From: Reyranella sp.
GTDB lineage: Bacteria > Pseudomonadota > Alphaproteobacteria > Reyranellales > Reyranellaceae
Assembly (NCBI GenBank): GCA_019750135.1
Contig: JAIEOV010000048.1
Coordinates: 62,001 to 126,000, forward strand
Reading direction: 5' to 3'
Length of the DNA: 64,000 nt
This document shows, piece after piece, positions 45,276 to 53,212 of the stretch (the first letter of the stretch is position 1; every line of letters starts with the position of its first letter). Under the pieces are notes generated by a model that saw nothing but the letters and a program-made list of their open reading frames with translations, made no database searches and was not told the DNA's origin. A program made the position numbers and the translations under genes.

Positions 45276-46064
45276 TCAGGCCGCCTGCCGGTCCGGCGCC
45301 ATCAAAGCCAGCAGCATCTGCATCCGCTGCACGACGTCGGTCTCCTCCAGGACTTGCTGTCGCTGCCCGATGCTGAGCGACAGGTACTGGGCGATCATGT
45401 CGGCGATGCGACCGGGATCCTGGAGATGCGGCAGCAGACCCAGCGCCTGCGGCGGCGATGCGAGGTCGATGTTGGCGTGGGTCGCGAAGCGCTGCAGCAA
45501 TTCGCGCGACACGGTCGTCGCCTCTTCCCGTGCCGCGCCTTCGCGCGATACCGCCGCGAGCTCGGCCACGAGACAGGCGCCCTCCGTGTCGAAGCGGATC
45601 ACGCGGGCGCGCCGCAAGCCCTGTACCAACAGCTTGACGGAGCCGTCGGGCATCTTGACGACATCCAGCGGCTTGGCGATGACGCCGATGGCGTAAAGAT
45701 CGTCGGGGCCAGGATCGTCGTCGGCCGGGCGCCGCTGCGTCACGAAGAACATCTCCTTGTCGGCGGCCATCGCCTGGTCGATCGCCGCCAGCGTCTTCAG
45801 GCGCATGGCGTAGATCGGTGACGTCATGTCGGGAAACAGCACCAGGTCGCGCATGGCCATGACAGGCTTCCTGACGGTCGGCGTTCCCGCCGGCACCGCC
45901 TTCGGCGACGCATCGATGCGCGCCGACAGCGTGTTCCAGTCGGCGAGGCCCAGCAGCTTGGCGATCAGCTCCAGGCTCTCGCTGTGGGTCAGGGAAACCG
46001 ATCTTTCCTTGAGCGCCTGGCGCAGCGTCTGCGCCATGGCCTTTGCATCGCGATAGTCTCGCAT
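45276..46064 (-). CDS. Glyoxalase_8-like domain fused to a LON N-terminal domain
   Basis: A 262-residue protein. Residues 1-50 match the small Glyoxalase_8-like domain: DAKAMAQTLRQALKER, SHSESLELIAKLLGLADWNT. The rest (about 65-255) reads like the LON substrate-binding domain: MRDLVLFPDMTSPIYAMRL, DDLYAIGVIAK, KLLVQGLRRARVI. No AAA or peptidase domain is present. LON-N stand-alone proteins may act as adaptors or chaperones. Fusion to a Glyoxalase_8 domain is unusual and its job is unknown. A 238-bp gap containing a repeat separates it from pepF. Confidence 0.8.
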   Translation of the reverse strand: MRDYRDAKAMAQTLRQALKERSVSLTHSESLELIAKLLGLADWNTLSARIDASPKAVPAGTPTVRKPVMAMRDLVLFPDMTSPIYAMRLKTLAAIDQAMAADKEMFFVTQRRPADDDPGPDDLYAIGVIAKPLDVVKMPDGSVKLLVQGLRRARVIRFDTEGACLVAELAAVSREGAAREEATTVSRELLQRFATHANIDLASPPQALGLLPHLQDPGRIADMIAQYLSLSIGQRQQVLEETDVVQRMQMLLALMAPDRQAA

Positions 46065-46243
46065 CGTTCGATCCTCTGCATCGGCATAACGGGAAAGTCA
46101 GTTGCTTGCGTTACTGATCCGTTTGCCGGGGCAAAGGGAGTGCCTGAACGAGGCTCGATACGTTCACCACACCCGAAAGGGCGCAAGCGGCGGGTCGTAT
46201 CCACCCACCGCGAAGCGTGCAACCGGCGACACAAACTGTCAAT

Positions 46244-46301
46244 GGGAGCGCGGGCCTCCCGGCCCGCTCAAATCATGAGCGGGCCGGAGGCCCGCGCTCC
46301 C
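46244..46301. repeat. family B palindromic element, copy 5
   Basis: GGGAGCGCGGGCC-TCC-GGCCCGC, then CAAATCATGA, then GCGGGCC-GGA-GGCCCGCGCTCCC. The loop triplets TCC/GGA differ from the TCT/AGA of copy 3, but still complement each other. It lies next to the pepF stop codon. Confidence 0.92.
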
Positions 46302-46302
46302 G

Positions 46303-48072
46303 TCAGAGCTTCTCCAGCTCGTCGACGAAGCCCGAGATCACACCCAGCCCCTTGTCCCAGAAAGCCGGGTCGGACGCGTCGAGGCCGAAGGGCGCCAACA
46401 GCTCCTTGTGGCGCTTCACGCCGCCTGCCTTCAGCATGTCGAGATACTTGGACTGGAAGTCGGCTTGTCCCGACTGATAGGCAGCATAGAGCGAGTTCAC
46501 CAGGCAGTCGCCGAAGGCGTAGGCGTAGACGTAGAACGGCGAATGGATGAAGTGGCCGATGTAGGACCAGTAGTGCCTGTATTCCTCGTCGAAGGTGAAG
46601 GCCGGTCCCAGGCTCTCGCTCTGCACCGCCATCCACACCTCGCCGATCGCCTCGGGCGTGAGCTCGCCCTGGCGCCGCGCCGTGTGCAGGCGCGATTCGA
46701 ACTCGTAGAAGGCGATCTGGCGCACCACCGTGTTCAGCATGTCCTCGACCTTGCCGGCCAGCATGGCCTTGCGCGTCGACTTGTCGGGCGCCGACTTCAG
46801 CAGCGACTGGAAGGTCAGCATCTCGCCGAACACCGAAGCGGTCTCGGCGAGCGTCAACGGCGTGTCGGCCATCAACGCGCCCTGCCGCGCCGCCAGCACC
46901 TGGTGCACGCCGTGCCCCAGCTCATGCGCCAGGGTCATCACGTCGCGCACCTTGCCCTGGTAGTTCAGCAGCAGATAGGGATGCGCCGACGGCACCGTGG
47001 GATGGGCAAAGGCGCCGGGCGCCTTGCCCGGCCGCGCCGGCGCGTCGATCCAGCCGGTGCCGAAGAATTTCCGGCCGACGTCGGCCAGCTCCGGCGAGAA
47101 GGCGTGATAGGCGTCGAGCACGATCTTCTCGGCCTCGGGCCACGGGATCACCCGGTCGTCGTGCTCGGGCAGCGGCGCGTTGCGGTCCCAGTACGGCATC
47201 TTGTCGACGCCGAACCACTTGGCCTTGAGCTTGTAGTAGCGGTGGGCCAGCCGCGGATAGGCGGCCTTCACCGACGACACCAGGGCATCGACAACCTCGT
47301 CCTCGACCACGTTGGCGAGATTACGGAAAGACTGCGGGCGCGGATACTTGCGCCAGCGGTCGTCGATCTCCTTGTCCTTGATCAGGGTGTTGGTGACCAG
47401 CGAGAAGATCGCGATGTTGTCGCCCTGCACCTTGCCGAAAGACTTGGCGGCGTCGCGGCGCACCGTGGCGTCCTTGTGGGAAAGCTTGTCGAGGATCTGG
47501 GCCTCGCTCAGCACCTCGTCGCGGAAGGGATAGCGCAGGCGCGCGATGGTCTCGTCGAACAGGCGCGACCAAGCCGAGCCTCCCACCACCGACTGGTCAT
47601 GGATGTACTTCTCGAGCTCGTCCGACAGGTCGTGCGGACGGAACAGGCGGACGTCGCGCAGCCACGGCGCGTACTTGGCGAGCGCCGGCTCCTTCATCCG
47701 GGCCGCGAGATCGTCGTCCTCGATCTTGTTCATCTCCAAGCGGAAGAACACCAGCTTGGCGGTGGCCTCGTTCAGCGCCTCCGAAACGTTCTGCGAGAAG
47801 CGGCCGCGCTCGGGGTCGGCCATGTTCTGGGTGTAGTAGAGCTGGGCGTAGGAGCCGAGCCGGCCCATCAGGTCGGTCAGTGCCTCGAAGCGGGCGATCG
47901 CGGCCCCCAGCGCCTTGCCGTCGAGACCGGCCACCTTGCCTTCGTAGTCCTTGGCGAAGGCCGCAGCGTCAGCGGCGGCGCGCTTCAGGTCGTTCTCGAC
48001 ATCGGGGCCCGTGGGGCTGGAATAAAGGTCTTCGAGTTTCCAGGTCGGCAGATCGCCCAGCATCGCGGTCAT
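46303..48072 (-). CDS. pepF: M3 family oligoendopeptidase F
   Basis: Cytoplasmic zinc metallopeptidase that cuts short peptides. The 589-residue protein has the zinc motif in LAHELGHGVHQ (HExxH) with the third ligand Glu about 25 residues later in LTLAETASVFGE. C-terminal FxHSPFYVYAYAFG is typical of PepF/M3B. The start at 48072 has GGGA upstream. It follows a GAF gene and the liv importer operon on the same strand, which suggests recycling of peptides to amino acids alongside amino acid uptake. Confidence 0.92.
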   Translation of the reverse strand: MTAMLGDLPTWKLEDLYSSPTGPDVENDLKRAAADAAAFAKDYEGKVAGLDGKALGAAIARFEALTDLMGRLGSYAQLYYTQNMADPERGRFSQNVSEALNEATAKLVFFRLEMNKIEDDDLAARMKEPALAKYAPWLRDVRLFRPHDLSDELEKYIHDQSVVGGSAWSRLFDETIARLRYPFRDEVLSEAQILDKLSHKDATVRRDAAKSFGKVQGDNIAIFSLVTNTLIKDKEIDDRWRKYPRPQSFRNLANVVEDEVVDALVSSVKAAYPRLAHRYYKLKAKWFGVDKMPYWDRNAPLPEHDDRVIPWPEAEKIVLDAYHAFSPELADVGRKFFGTGWIDAPARPGKAPGAFAHPTVPSAHPYLLLNYQGKVRDVMTLAHELGHGVHQVLAARQGALMADTPLTLAETASVFGEMLTFQSLLKSAPDKSTRKAMLAGKVEDMLNTVVRQIAFYEFESRLHTARRQGELTPEAIGEVWMAVQSESLGPAFTFDEEYRHYWSYIGHFIHSPFYVYAYAFGDCLVNSLYAAYQSGQADFQSKYLDMLKAGGVKRHKELLAPFGLDASDPAFWDKGLGVISGFVDELEKL

Positions 48073-48085
48073 CGACTCAATCTCC

Positions 48086-48586
48086 CTACTTGTTCGCGAT
48101 ATCGGGATCGGCGGCGATGGCGTCAAGGAACGGGCCGATCATCAGCGCGGCGAAGGCCTCTAGCTTGGCCGGATCGCTTTCCTTGTAGTGGCCCTTGGCA
48201 TCGAGCAGGTTCATGGTGCCGAGCACGCGGCCTGCATAAACGACCGGCTGGTTGATCGCCGATTCGCAGCCCAGCGAGCGGATCAGCTCGTGGTCGAAGA
48301 ACGCCCACTTCACGTCCTCATAGTCGTAGCCGACCCAGGCCTGCCGCTTGCCGATGACCAGCTTGTGCCAGTCGCTCTCGGTCACCGGCTTGTAGCCGCC
48401 GACGGGATACTCCTTGGGCATGTTGGTGTAGAGCCGCTTCACGCGCTTGGCGTCGGGCGCCACGTAGAGGAGCGTGAACAGCTTGTGGCCGACGACCTCG
48501 GCCAGCGCCTTGTCGACGGCCTTGAACAAGGCTTCGGGCGGACCCGGTTGCTTCAGCGCCGCAAGGCAAGAATCGAACGGTGTCAT
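48086..48586 (-). CDS. GAF domain protein
   Basis: A 166-residue protein of one GAF domain: KLFTLLYVAPDAKRVKRLY, then CESAINQPVVYAGRVLGTMNLLD. It has one Cys in the ligand pocket region and lacks the three-Cys set of free methionine sulfoxide reductase. Probably a small-molecule sensor or binding protein. It lies 10 bp after livM and 13 bp before pepF, so it is likely in the same transcript. Confidence 0.82.
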   Translation of the reverse strand: MTPFDSCLAALKQPGPPEALFKAVDKALAEVVGHKLFTLLYVAPDAKRVKRLYTNMPKEYPVGGYKPVTESDWHKLVIGKRQAWVGYDYEDVKWAFFDHELIRSLGCESAINQPVVYAGRVLGTMNLLDAKGHYKESDPAKLEAFAALMIGPFLDAIAADPDIANK

Positions 48587-48596
48587 GCAACTACTC

Positions 48597-49499
48597 CTAT
48601 GAAGGTCGCGGTGCGGGCGGAACGCGCTCTGGCAGGACGCCCGACGGCTTCAGCCTCAGCACCACGATGAGAGCGACGGCGATCAAAAGCTCCTTGAGCG
48701 AGGCGCGTTGCACGGCCGTGACGCCCGGAATCCATTCGACGAAGAAACGGGAGGATTCGAGCAAGGTCATGACCATGTAGGCGCCCAGCAGGGCGCCGGC
48801 CGGCCGTCCCGTGCCGCCGGAAGCGACGGCCAGGAAGATGTACACCGTGATCAACGGCAGGAACATGTCGGGCGCGATGTACGAGGTGAAATGGCCATAG
48901 AGCGCGCCGGCGAGGCCGGCGATGGCGGCCGACAGCACGAAGGCCTCGGTCTTGAAGCGCAGCACCGGCTTGCCGGCGACCTGGGCCACCTGCGCATCCT
49001 CGCGGATGGCGCGCAAGGCGCGGCCGTAGGGCGAACGGTCGATGCGGCGCATGATGAAGAACACGACCAGCAGCGCCAGGACCACGATCAGGAAATAGAC
49101 GGCGTTGAAGTCGGGGCCGAGCGCCCTCTTCCACGGACCCGGGATGCCGGAGATGCCGTCGGTGCCGCGGGTCAGCCAGATCTCGTTGGAAGCGACCAGG
49201 CGCACGGCCTCGGCGAAGCCCAGGGTGACGATGGCGAGATAGTCCTCGCGCAGGCGCGTGGTCGACAGCGTGACGACGAGGCCCGCTAAGCCGCCCGCCA
49301 CCAGAGCCATCAGCCATCCCGCGGCGATCGGCGCACCGCCGACGGTCGTCACCAGCGCCGAGGCATAGGCGCCGACGGCAAAGAAGCCGGCCAGGCCGAG
49401 ATTGACCATGCCGACGCCGCCCCAGATCAGGTTGAGGCTGAGGGCCAGCAGCCCGTAGATGCCGCCGATGGTGGCGATGAAGAGGAGGTAGCTCAGCAT
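48597..49499 (-). CDS. livM: branched-chain amino acid ABC transporter permease LivM
   Basis: A 300-residue inner-membrane permease with about eight spans, starting SYLLFIATIGGIYGLLALSL. The ATPase-contact loop is RAIREDAQVAQVAGKPVLRFK. The start overlaps the livH stop by one base (TGATG). It belongs to a complete HAAT-family importer in the order livG-livF-receptor-livH-livM. Confidence 0.92.
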   Translation of the reverse strand: MLSYLLFIATIGGIYGLLALSLNLIWGGVGMVNLGLAGFFAVGAYASALVTTVGGAPIAAGWLMALVAGGLAGLVVTLSTTRLREDYLAIVTLGFAEAVRLVASNEIWLTRGTDGISGIPGPWKRALGPDFNAVYFLIVVLALLVVFFIMRRIDRSPYGRALRAIREDAQVAQVAGKPVLRFKTEAFVLSAAIAGLAGALYGHFTSYIAPDMFLPLITVYIFLAVASGGTGRPAGALLGAYMVMTLLESSRFFVEWIPGVTAVQRASLKELLIAVALIVVLRLKPSGVLPERVPPAPRPS

Positions 49500-50356
49500 C
49501 AGTAAGCCCTCTCCCCGAGCAAGCCTCGCGGCCGGAGGGTCAGCACGACGAGGATGGCGATGAAGCCGACGGCGGCGCGGTACTGCGAGCCGACCACCAG
49601 CACCGACAGTTCCTCGGCCATGCCAATCAGGAAGGCGCCCAGCACGGCGCCAGGCACGCTGCCCAACCCGCCCAAGACGGCGGCGGCGAACAGCGACAGC
49701 AGGATACGCGTGCCGGTCAGCGGGTCGATCGAGCTGTCGAGTCCCAGCAGCATGCCGCCGACGCCGACCAGGCCCATGCCGACGAAGCTCGCCAGGGTGG
49801 CAATGCGCTCCGGCCGGATGCCCTTCAGCGCCGCCAGCTCGGGATTGTCGGCCGAGGCGCGCATCGCCTTGCCGATGCGCGTGAAGGCCAGCGCGGCGAA
49901 CACCAGCAGCATCAGCAGCAGCGCCAGGCCCATGGTCTCGAGCTGCTGCGGGCTGACGCGGATGTCGCCCAGGAAGACGTCGCGCGCGATCGGCCGATCG
50001 TAGCCGCGCGGCTCGTTGCCGAAGCCCAGGCGGACGAATTGCTCCAGGATGATCCCGGTGGCGATCGAGGCGATGGCGGCAGGCAACGCCCCCTGCTTGA
50101 TCAGCGGCAGGTGCGCCACCTTGTCGAAGGCGAGGCCGGCGACGCCGGCCACGGCGAAGGCTACGATCAGCGAGCCCGCCATCTGCAGGCCCGCGCCGTA
50201 GGCGAGATATCCCGCAAAGGCGCCGAGCGTCGCCACGCCCGACACCGAGAAGTTCGGGAAGCGCAGCACCGCGAACATCGCCGTGAAGCCGATGGCGGGC
50301 ACGGCGAGAAGAGTGCCCGACACGATGCCGTTGACGAGGGCCTGAAGGATGATCAT
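49499..50356 (-). CDS. livH: branched-chain amino acid ABC transporter permease LivH
   Basis: A 285-residue permease with about eight spans, beginning QALVNGIVSGTLLAVPAIGF, with RASADNPELAALKGI as the cytoplasmic coupling region. The start codon at 50356 touches the edge of a family B element. Paired with livM downstream. Confidence 0.92.
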   Translation of the reverse strand: MIILQALVNGIVSGTLLAVPAIGFTAMFAVLRFPNFSVSGVATLGAFAGYLAYGAGLQMAGSLIVAFAVAGVAGLAFDKVAHLPLIKQGALPAAIASIATGIILEQFVRLGFGNEPRGYDRPIARDVFLGDIRVSPQQLETMGLALLLMLLVFAALAFTRIGKAMRASADNPELAALKGIRPERIATLASFVGMGLVGVGGMLLGLDSSIDPLTGTRILLSLFAAAVLGGLGSVPGAVLGAFLIGMAEELSVLVVGSQYRAAVGFIAILVVLTLRPRGLLGERAY

Positions 50357-50416
50357 GGGAGCGCGGGCCTCTGGCCCGCATCACGATCATGAGCGGGCCA
50401 GAGGCCCGCGCTCCCA
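50356..50416. repeat. family B palindromic element, copy 6
   Basis: TGGGAGCGCGGGCC-TCT-GGCCCGC, centre ATCACGATCATGA, GCGGGCC-AGA-GGCCCGCGCTCCCA: arms nearly identical to copy 3 at 39699. It lies inside the liv operon, between the receptor stop and the livH start, so the strong hairpin would lie in the mRNA and overlap the livH ribosome binding site region. Confidence 0.93.
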
Positions 50417-50419
50417 TTG

Positions 50420-51616
50420 TTAAGCAATCTTCACCAGCGTGAACTTGCCGGCCTTGATCTGCTCGTAGCGGAACTTGCAGTCGAGGATGTCGCCCTTCTC
50501 GTCGAAGTCGCAGGGCCCTGAGGCGCCGGCATAGTCGACCTTGCCGCCGGCCGCGATCTCCTTGATGCCGTCGACGGCGTTGTCGACGACCTTGCCGCCG
50601 CTCATCGTGGCCTTGCGGATGTTCTCCTTGATCGCCTCGCCGGTCGCCGCCTTGCCATTGGCGATCGCCATCAGCACCAGGTTGATGTGATCGTAGACTT
50701 GGCAGGTATAGGGATCGGGATTGGCCGAACCGGACGCGGCCTTCGCCTTCTCGAAGGCCGAGCTGCCCTCGGCCGGCGCCGGCGCGAAGTTGTAGACGCC
50801 CTCGACCACCTCGGGCTGGCCGACCTGGTCGACCAGCTTCTGGTTGATCGAATAGGCGAAGCCCAGGACCTTGCCCTTGAAGCCCGCGCGATAGAGGTCC
50901 TTCAGCAGCACGACGGTGTCGGGCGTGTAGCCGTTGGCCAGGATGACATCCGGGCTGGTGCGCAGCGCCTGGTCGACCTCGGTGCGGTAGGTCGTCTTCT
51001 TGTCGTCGTAGATCAGGCTCTGATGCGTGGCGCCGCCCTTGGGCAGGACCTGGTTCAGGATGTCGAAGGTCGACTGGGTGAATGGCGTCTGCGGGATCAT
51101 GGTGAAGACCTTCTTGGCCCCCAGCGACAGGATGAACTCGCCGACCCGCGTGACCTGCAGCTTGGAATTGGGCTGGGTGCGGATCAGGAAGCCCTGGTGC
51201 GGCAGCAGCGTGATCGAATCCGCGCCCGACACCGTGCACAGGAAGGTCTTGCTCTCCCAGCAGAGCGGCGCCACGGCCGTCGTCACCGACGAGGCCCACG
51301 TGCCCATGATGGCCGAGACCTTGTCGACGTCGATCAACTTGCGCGCGGCGCGCACTGCGGCCTCGGGATTTGTCTGGTCGTCCTCGCTGACCAGCACGAT
51401 GCGCCGGCCGAGCACGCCGCCCGCCTTGTTGACCTCCTCGACCACCGACGCGGCGGCCTTGGCCATCACCGGCCCGTAGGGACCGCCCGCGCCGGTGAGC
51501 GGCGTCAGCGTGGCGAGCTTGATCGGGTGGGCTTGCGCGCGCACGACGGCGGGGCTCGCCAGCGCGGCGACGCCGGCCGCCAACGCGGCACGGCGGCCGA
51601 TGCGGATGGTGGTCAT
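50420..51616 (-). CDS. ABC transporter substrate-binding protein, branched-chain amino acid type
   Basis: A 398-residue periplasmic receptor of the LivJ/LivK family. The signal peptide (RIGRRAALAAGVAALASPAVVRAQA) carries an Arg-Arg pair and may use Tat. The mature part has IKLATLTPLTGAGGPYG and GRRIVLVSEDDQTNPEAAVRAARKL, both typical. Several relatives bind ligands other than Leu/Ile/Val, such as amides or aromatic compounds. Start overlaps livF by 4 bp; a repeat lies between it and livH. Confidence 0.9.
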   Translation of the reverse strand: MTTIRIGRRAALAAGVAALASPAVVRAQAHPIKLATLTPLTGAGGPYGPVMAKAAASVVEEVNKAGGVLGRRIVLVSEDDQTNPEAAVRAARKLIDVDKVSAIMGTWASSVTTAVAPLCWESKTFLCTVSGADSITLLPHQGFLIRTQPNSKLQVTRVGEFILSLGAKKVFTMIPQTPFTQSTFDILNQVLPKGGATHQSLIYDDKKTTYRTEVDQALRTSPDVILANGYTPDTVVLLKDLYRAGFKGKVLGFAYSINQKLVDQVGQPEVVEGVYNFAPAPAEGSSAFEKAKAASGSANPDPYTCQVYDHINLVLMAIANGKAATGEAIKENIRKATMSGGKVVDNAVDGIKEIAAGGKVDYAGASGPCDFDEKGDILDCKFRYEQIKAGKFTLVKIA

Positions 51617-52383
51617 GTGAAGTCTCCCGTTCCCTTGTTCGAAGAATCCCCGTTGCCGCCAAGCATAGGCTGCGCCTTGCCGCCGAGAAAGAGATCGCGG
51701 ACCGTCGGATCGTCGGCCAGGTCGGCCGCCCTGCCCTCGTGCTCCGGCCGGCCCTGCACCAGCACGTAGGCGCGGGCCGACACCGACAAGGCTTCCAGTG
51801 CGTTCTGCTCGACCATCAGGATGGCCACGCCCGACTTGTTCAGGGCAAGAATGGTGCCGAACAGCTCTTCGGCCGCCCGTGGACTGAGCCCTGCCGTCGG
51901 CTCGTCGAGCAGCAGCAGGTCCGGCGCATTCATCAGCGCGATCGCCATGGCCAGGATCTGGCGCTGGCCGCCGCTCAGGGTGCGCGCCGCGGCACGGCGC
52001 TTCTCGGCCAGCATGGGGAAGCGCTCGTAGAGCTCGGCCATGCGCTTCTTGGCATGCGTACCGTCGATGAAGCCGCCCATCTCGAGGTTCTCGGCGACGC
52101 TCATCGTGCCGAACACGTTGCGCTCCTGCGGCACGAAGGACAGGCCGCTGCGGCTGATCGCCGGCGCGCCGAGGCCCGCGATCTCCTGCTCCTTGAAACG
52201 CACGCTGCCGCCGCTCGGCCGCAGCAGGCCGGCAATCAGTTTCAGCAGCGTCGACTTGCCCGCGCCGTTGGGACCGATCAGGGCCACGATCTCGCCCGCC
52301 TCGACCTTGAGATCGGCGCCCTTCACGATCTCATCCGCTGCGGCGTAGCCGCCGCGCAGGCCGGTGATCGACAGCAGGCTCAT
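51613..52383 (-). CDS. livF: branched-chain amino acid ABC transporter ATPase LivF
   Basis: A 256-residue ATPase: Walker A GPNGAGKST, Q-loop FVPQERNVFGTMSV, signature LSGGQRQILAMAIAL, Walker B LLLLDEPTAGLSP, and a switch region MVEQNALEAL with Gln-Asn in place of His, as usual in LivF. It overlaps the receptor gene by 4 bp and follows livG after 10 bp. The C-terminus carries an extra 20-residue polar tail. Confidence 0.93.
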   Translation of the reverse strand: MSLLSITGLRGGYAAADEIVKGADLKVEAGEIVALIGPNGAGKSTLLKLIAGLLRPSGGSVRFKEQEIAGLGAPAISRSGLSFVPQERNVFGTMSVAENLEMGGFIDGTHAKKRMAELYERFPMLAEKRRAAARTLSGGQRQILAMAIALMNAPDLLLLDEPTAGLSPRAAEELFGTILALNKSGVAILMVEQNALEALSVSARAYVLVQGRPEHEGRAADLADDPTVRDLFLGGKAQPMLGGNGDSSNKGTGDFT

Positions 52384-52393
52384 GCCGCCACGC

Positions 52394-53158
52394 TCACGCT
52401 GCTCTCCGTCCGAGGTAGGCCTCGCGCACGCGATGATCGCTGCGCACCTCGTCGAAGGTGCCCTCAGTCAACACCTGGCCTTCGGCCATGACGATCACCG
52501 GATTGCACAGGCGCGCGATGAATCCCATGTCGTGCTCGATCAGTAGCACGGTGATGCCGCGGCGCGGCAGCTCCAGCAGCCGCTCGCCGATCTCGTTCTG
52601 CAAGGTCGGATTGACGCCGGCGGTCGGCTCGTCGAGCAGCACCAGCCGCGGCTCGGCCATCAGGGCGCGGCCGATCTCCAGCAGCTTCTTCTGGCCGCCC
52701 GACAGCGCCGTCGCCGGATTGTCGATCAGGCGGTCGAGCCTGAGGAAGCGCGCCGTCTCCCACGCCCGCTCGGCCAACGCCGCCTCGCGGTCGCGCGCCG
52801 CCCGGGTGCCGACGATCGCCTGCCACAGGCTCTCGCCCGGCTGATCGCGGCCATAGAGCATGAGATGCTGGAACACCGAGAGCTTGGGAAAGCCGCGCGC
52901 CACCTGGAACGTGCGCACCAGGCCGCGCCGGCTGATCCTGTCGGGCGCCCAGCCGGCCGTCTCCTCACCGTCGAAGCGGATGGAGCCAGCATCCGGCGGT
53001 ACCAGGCCGGAAACCACGTTGAAGAGTGTGGTCTTGCCCGCCCCGTTGGGACCGATCAGGCCGGTGATGCCGCCCGGCGCCACCGCAAGGTCGACGCCGC
53101 GCAGCACGTCGAGGCCATAGAAAGCGCGCTGGAGGTTCTTGATCTCGAGGAGCGGCAT
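52394..53158 (-). CDS. livG: branched-chain amino acid ABC transporter ATPase LivG
   Basis: A 254-residue ATPase with Walker A GPNGAGKTT, LVRTFQVARGFPKLSV as Q-loop, LSGGQKKLLEIGRAL signature, Walker B LVLLDEPTAGVNP and switch His in IEHDMGF. First of the liv genes. The stop codon of the large unknown membrane gene lies 54 bp upstream on the same strand, so read-through is possible. Confidence 0.93.
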   Translation of the reverse strand: MPLLEIKNLQRAFYGLDVLRGVDLAVAPGGITGLIGPNGAGKTTLFNVVSGLVPPDAGSIRFDGEETAGWAPDRISRRGLVRTFQVARGFPKLSVFQHLMLYGRDQPGESLWQAIVGTRAARDREAALAERAWETARFLRLDRLIDNPATALSGGQKKLLEIGRALMAEPRLVLLDEPTAGVNPTLQNEIGERLLELPRRGITVLLIEHDMGFIARLCNPVIVMAEGQVLTEGTFDEVRSDHRVREAYLGRRAA

Positions 53159-53212
53159 CGCCCCTGCATAGCCGGGCGAGGCGGTCGTGAAAAGCGGTGA
53201 GAGAGGCTGTGG

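Noticed and set aside
48597..51662. 1,021-codon minus-strand open frame
   Set aside because: It runs in-frame only through livM; the remainder is out-of-frame sequence of livH and the receptor gene. The real livM start is at 49499.
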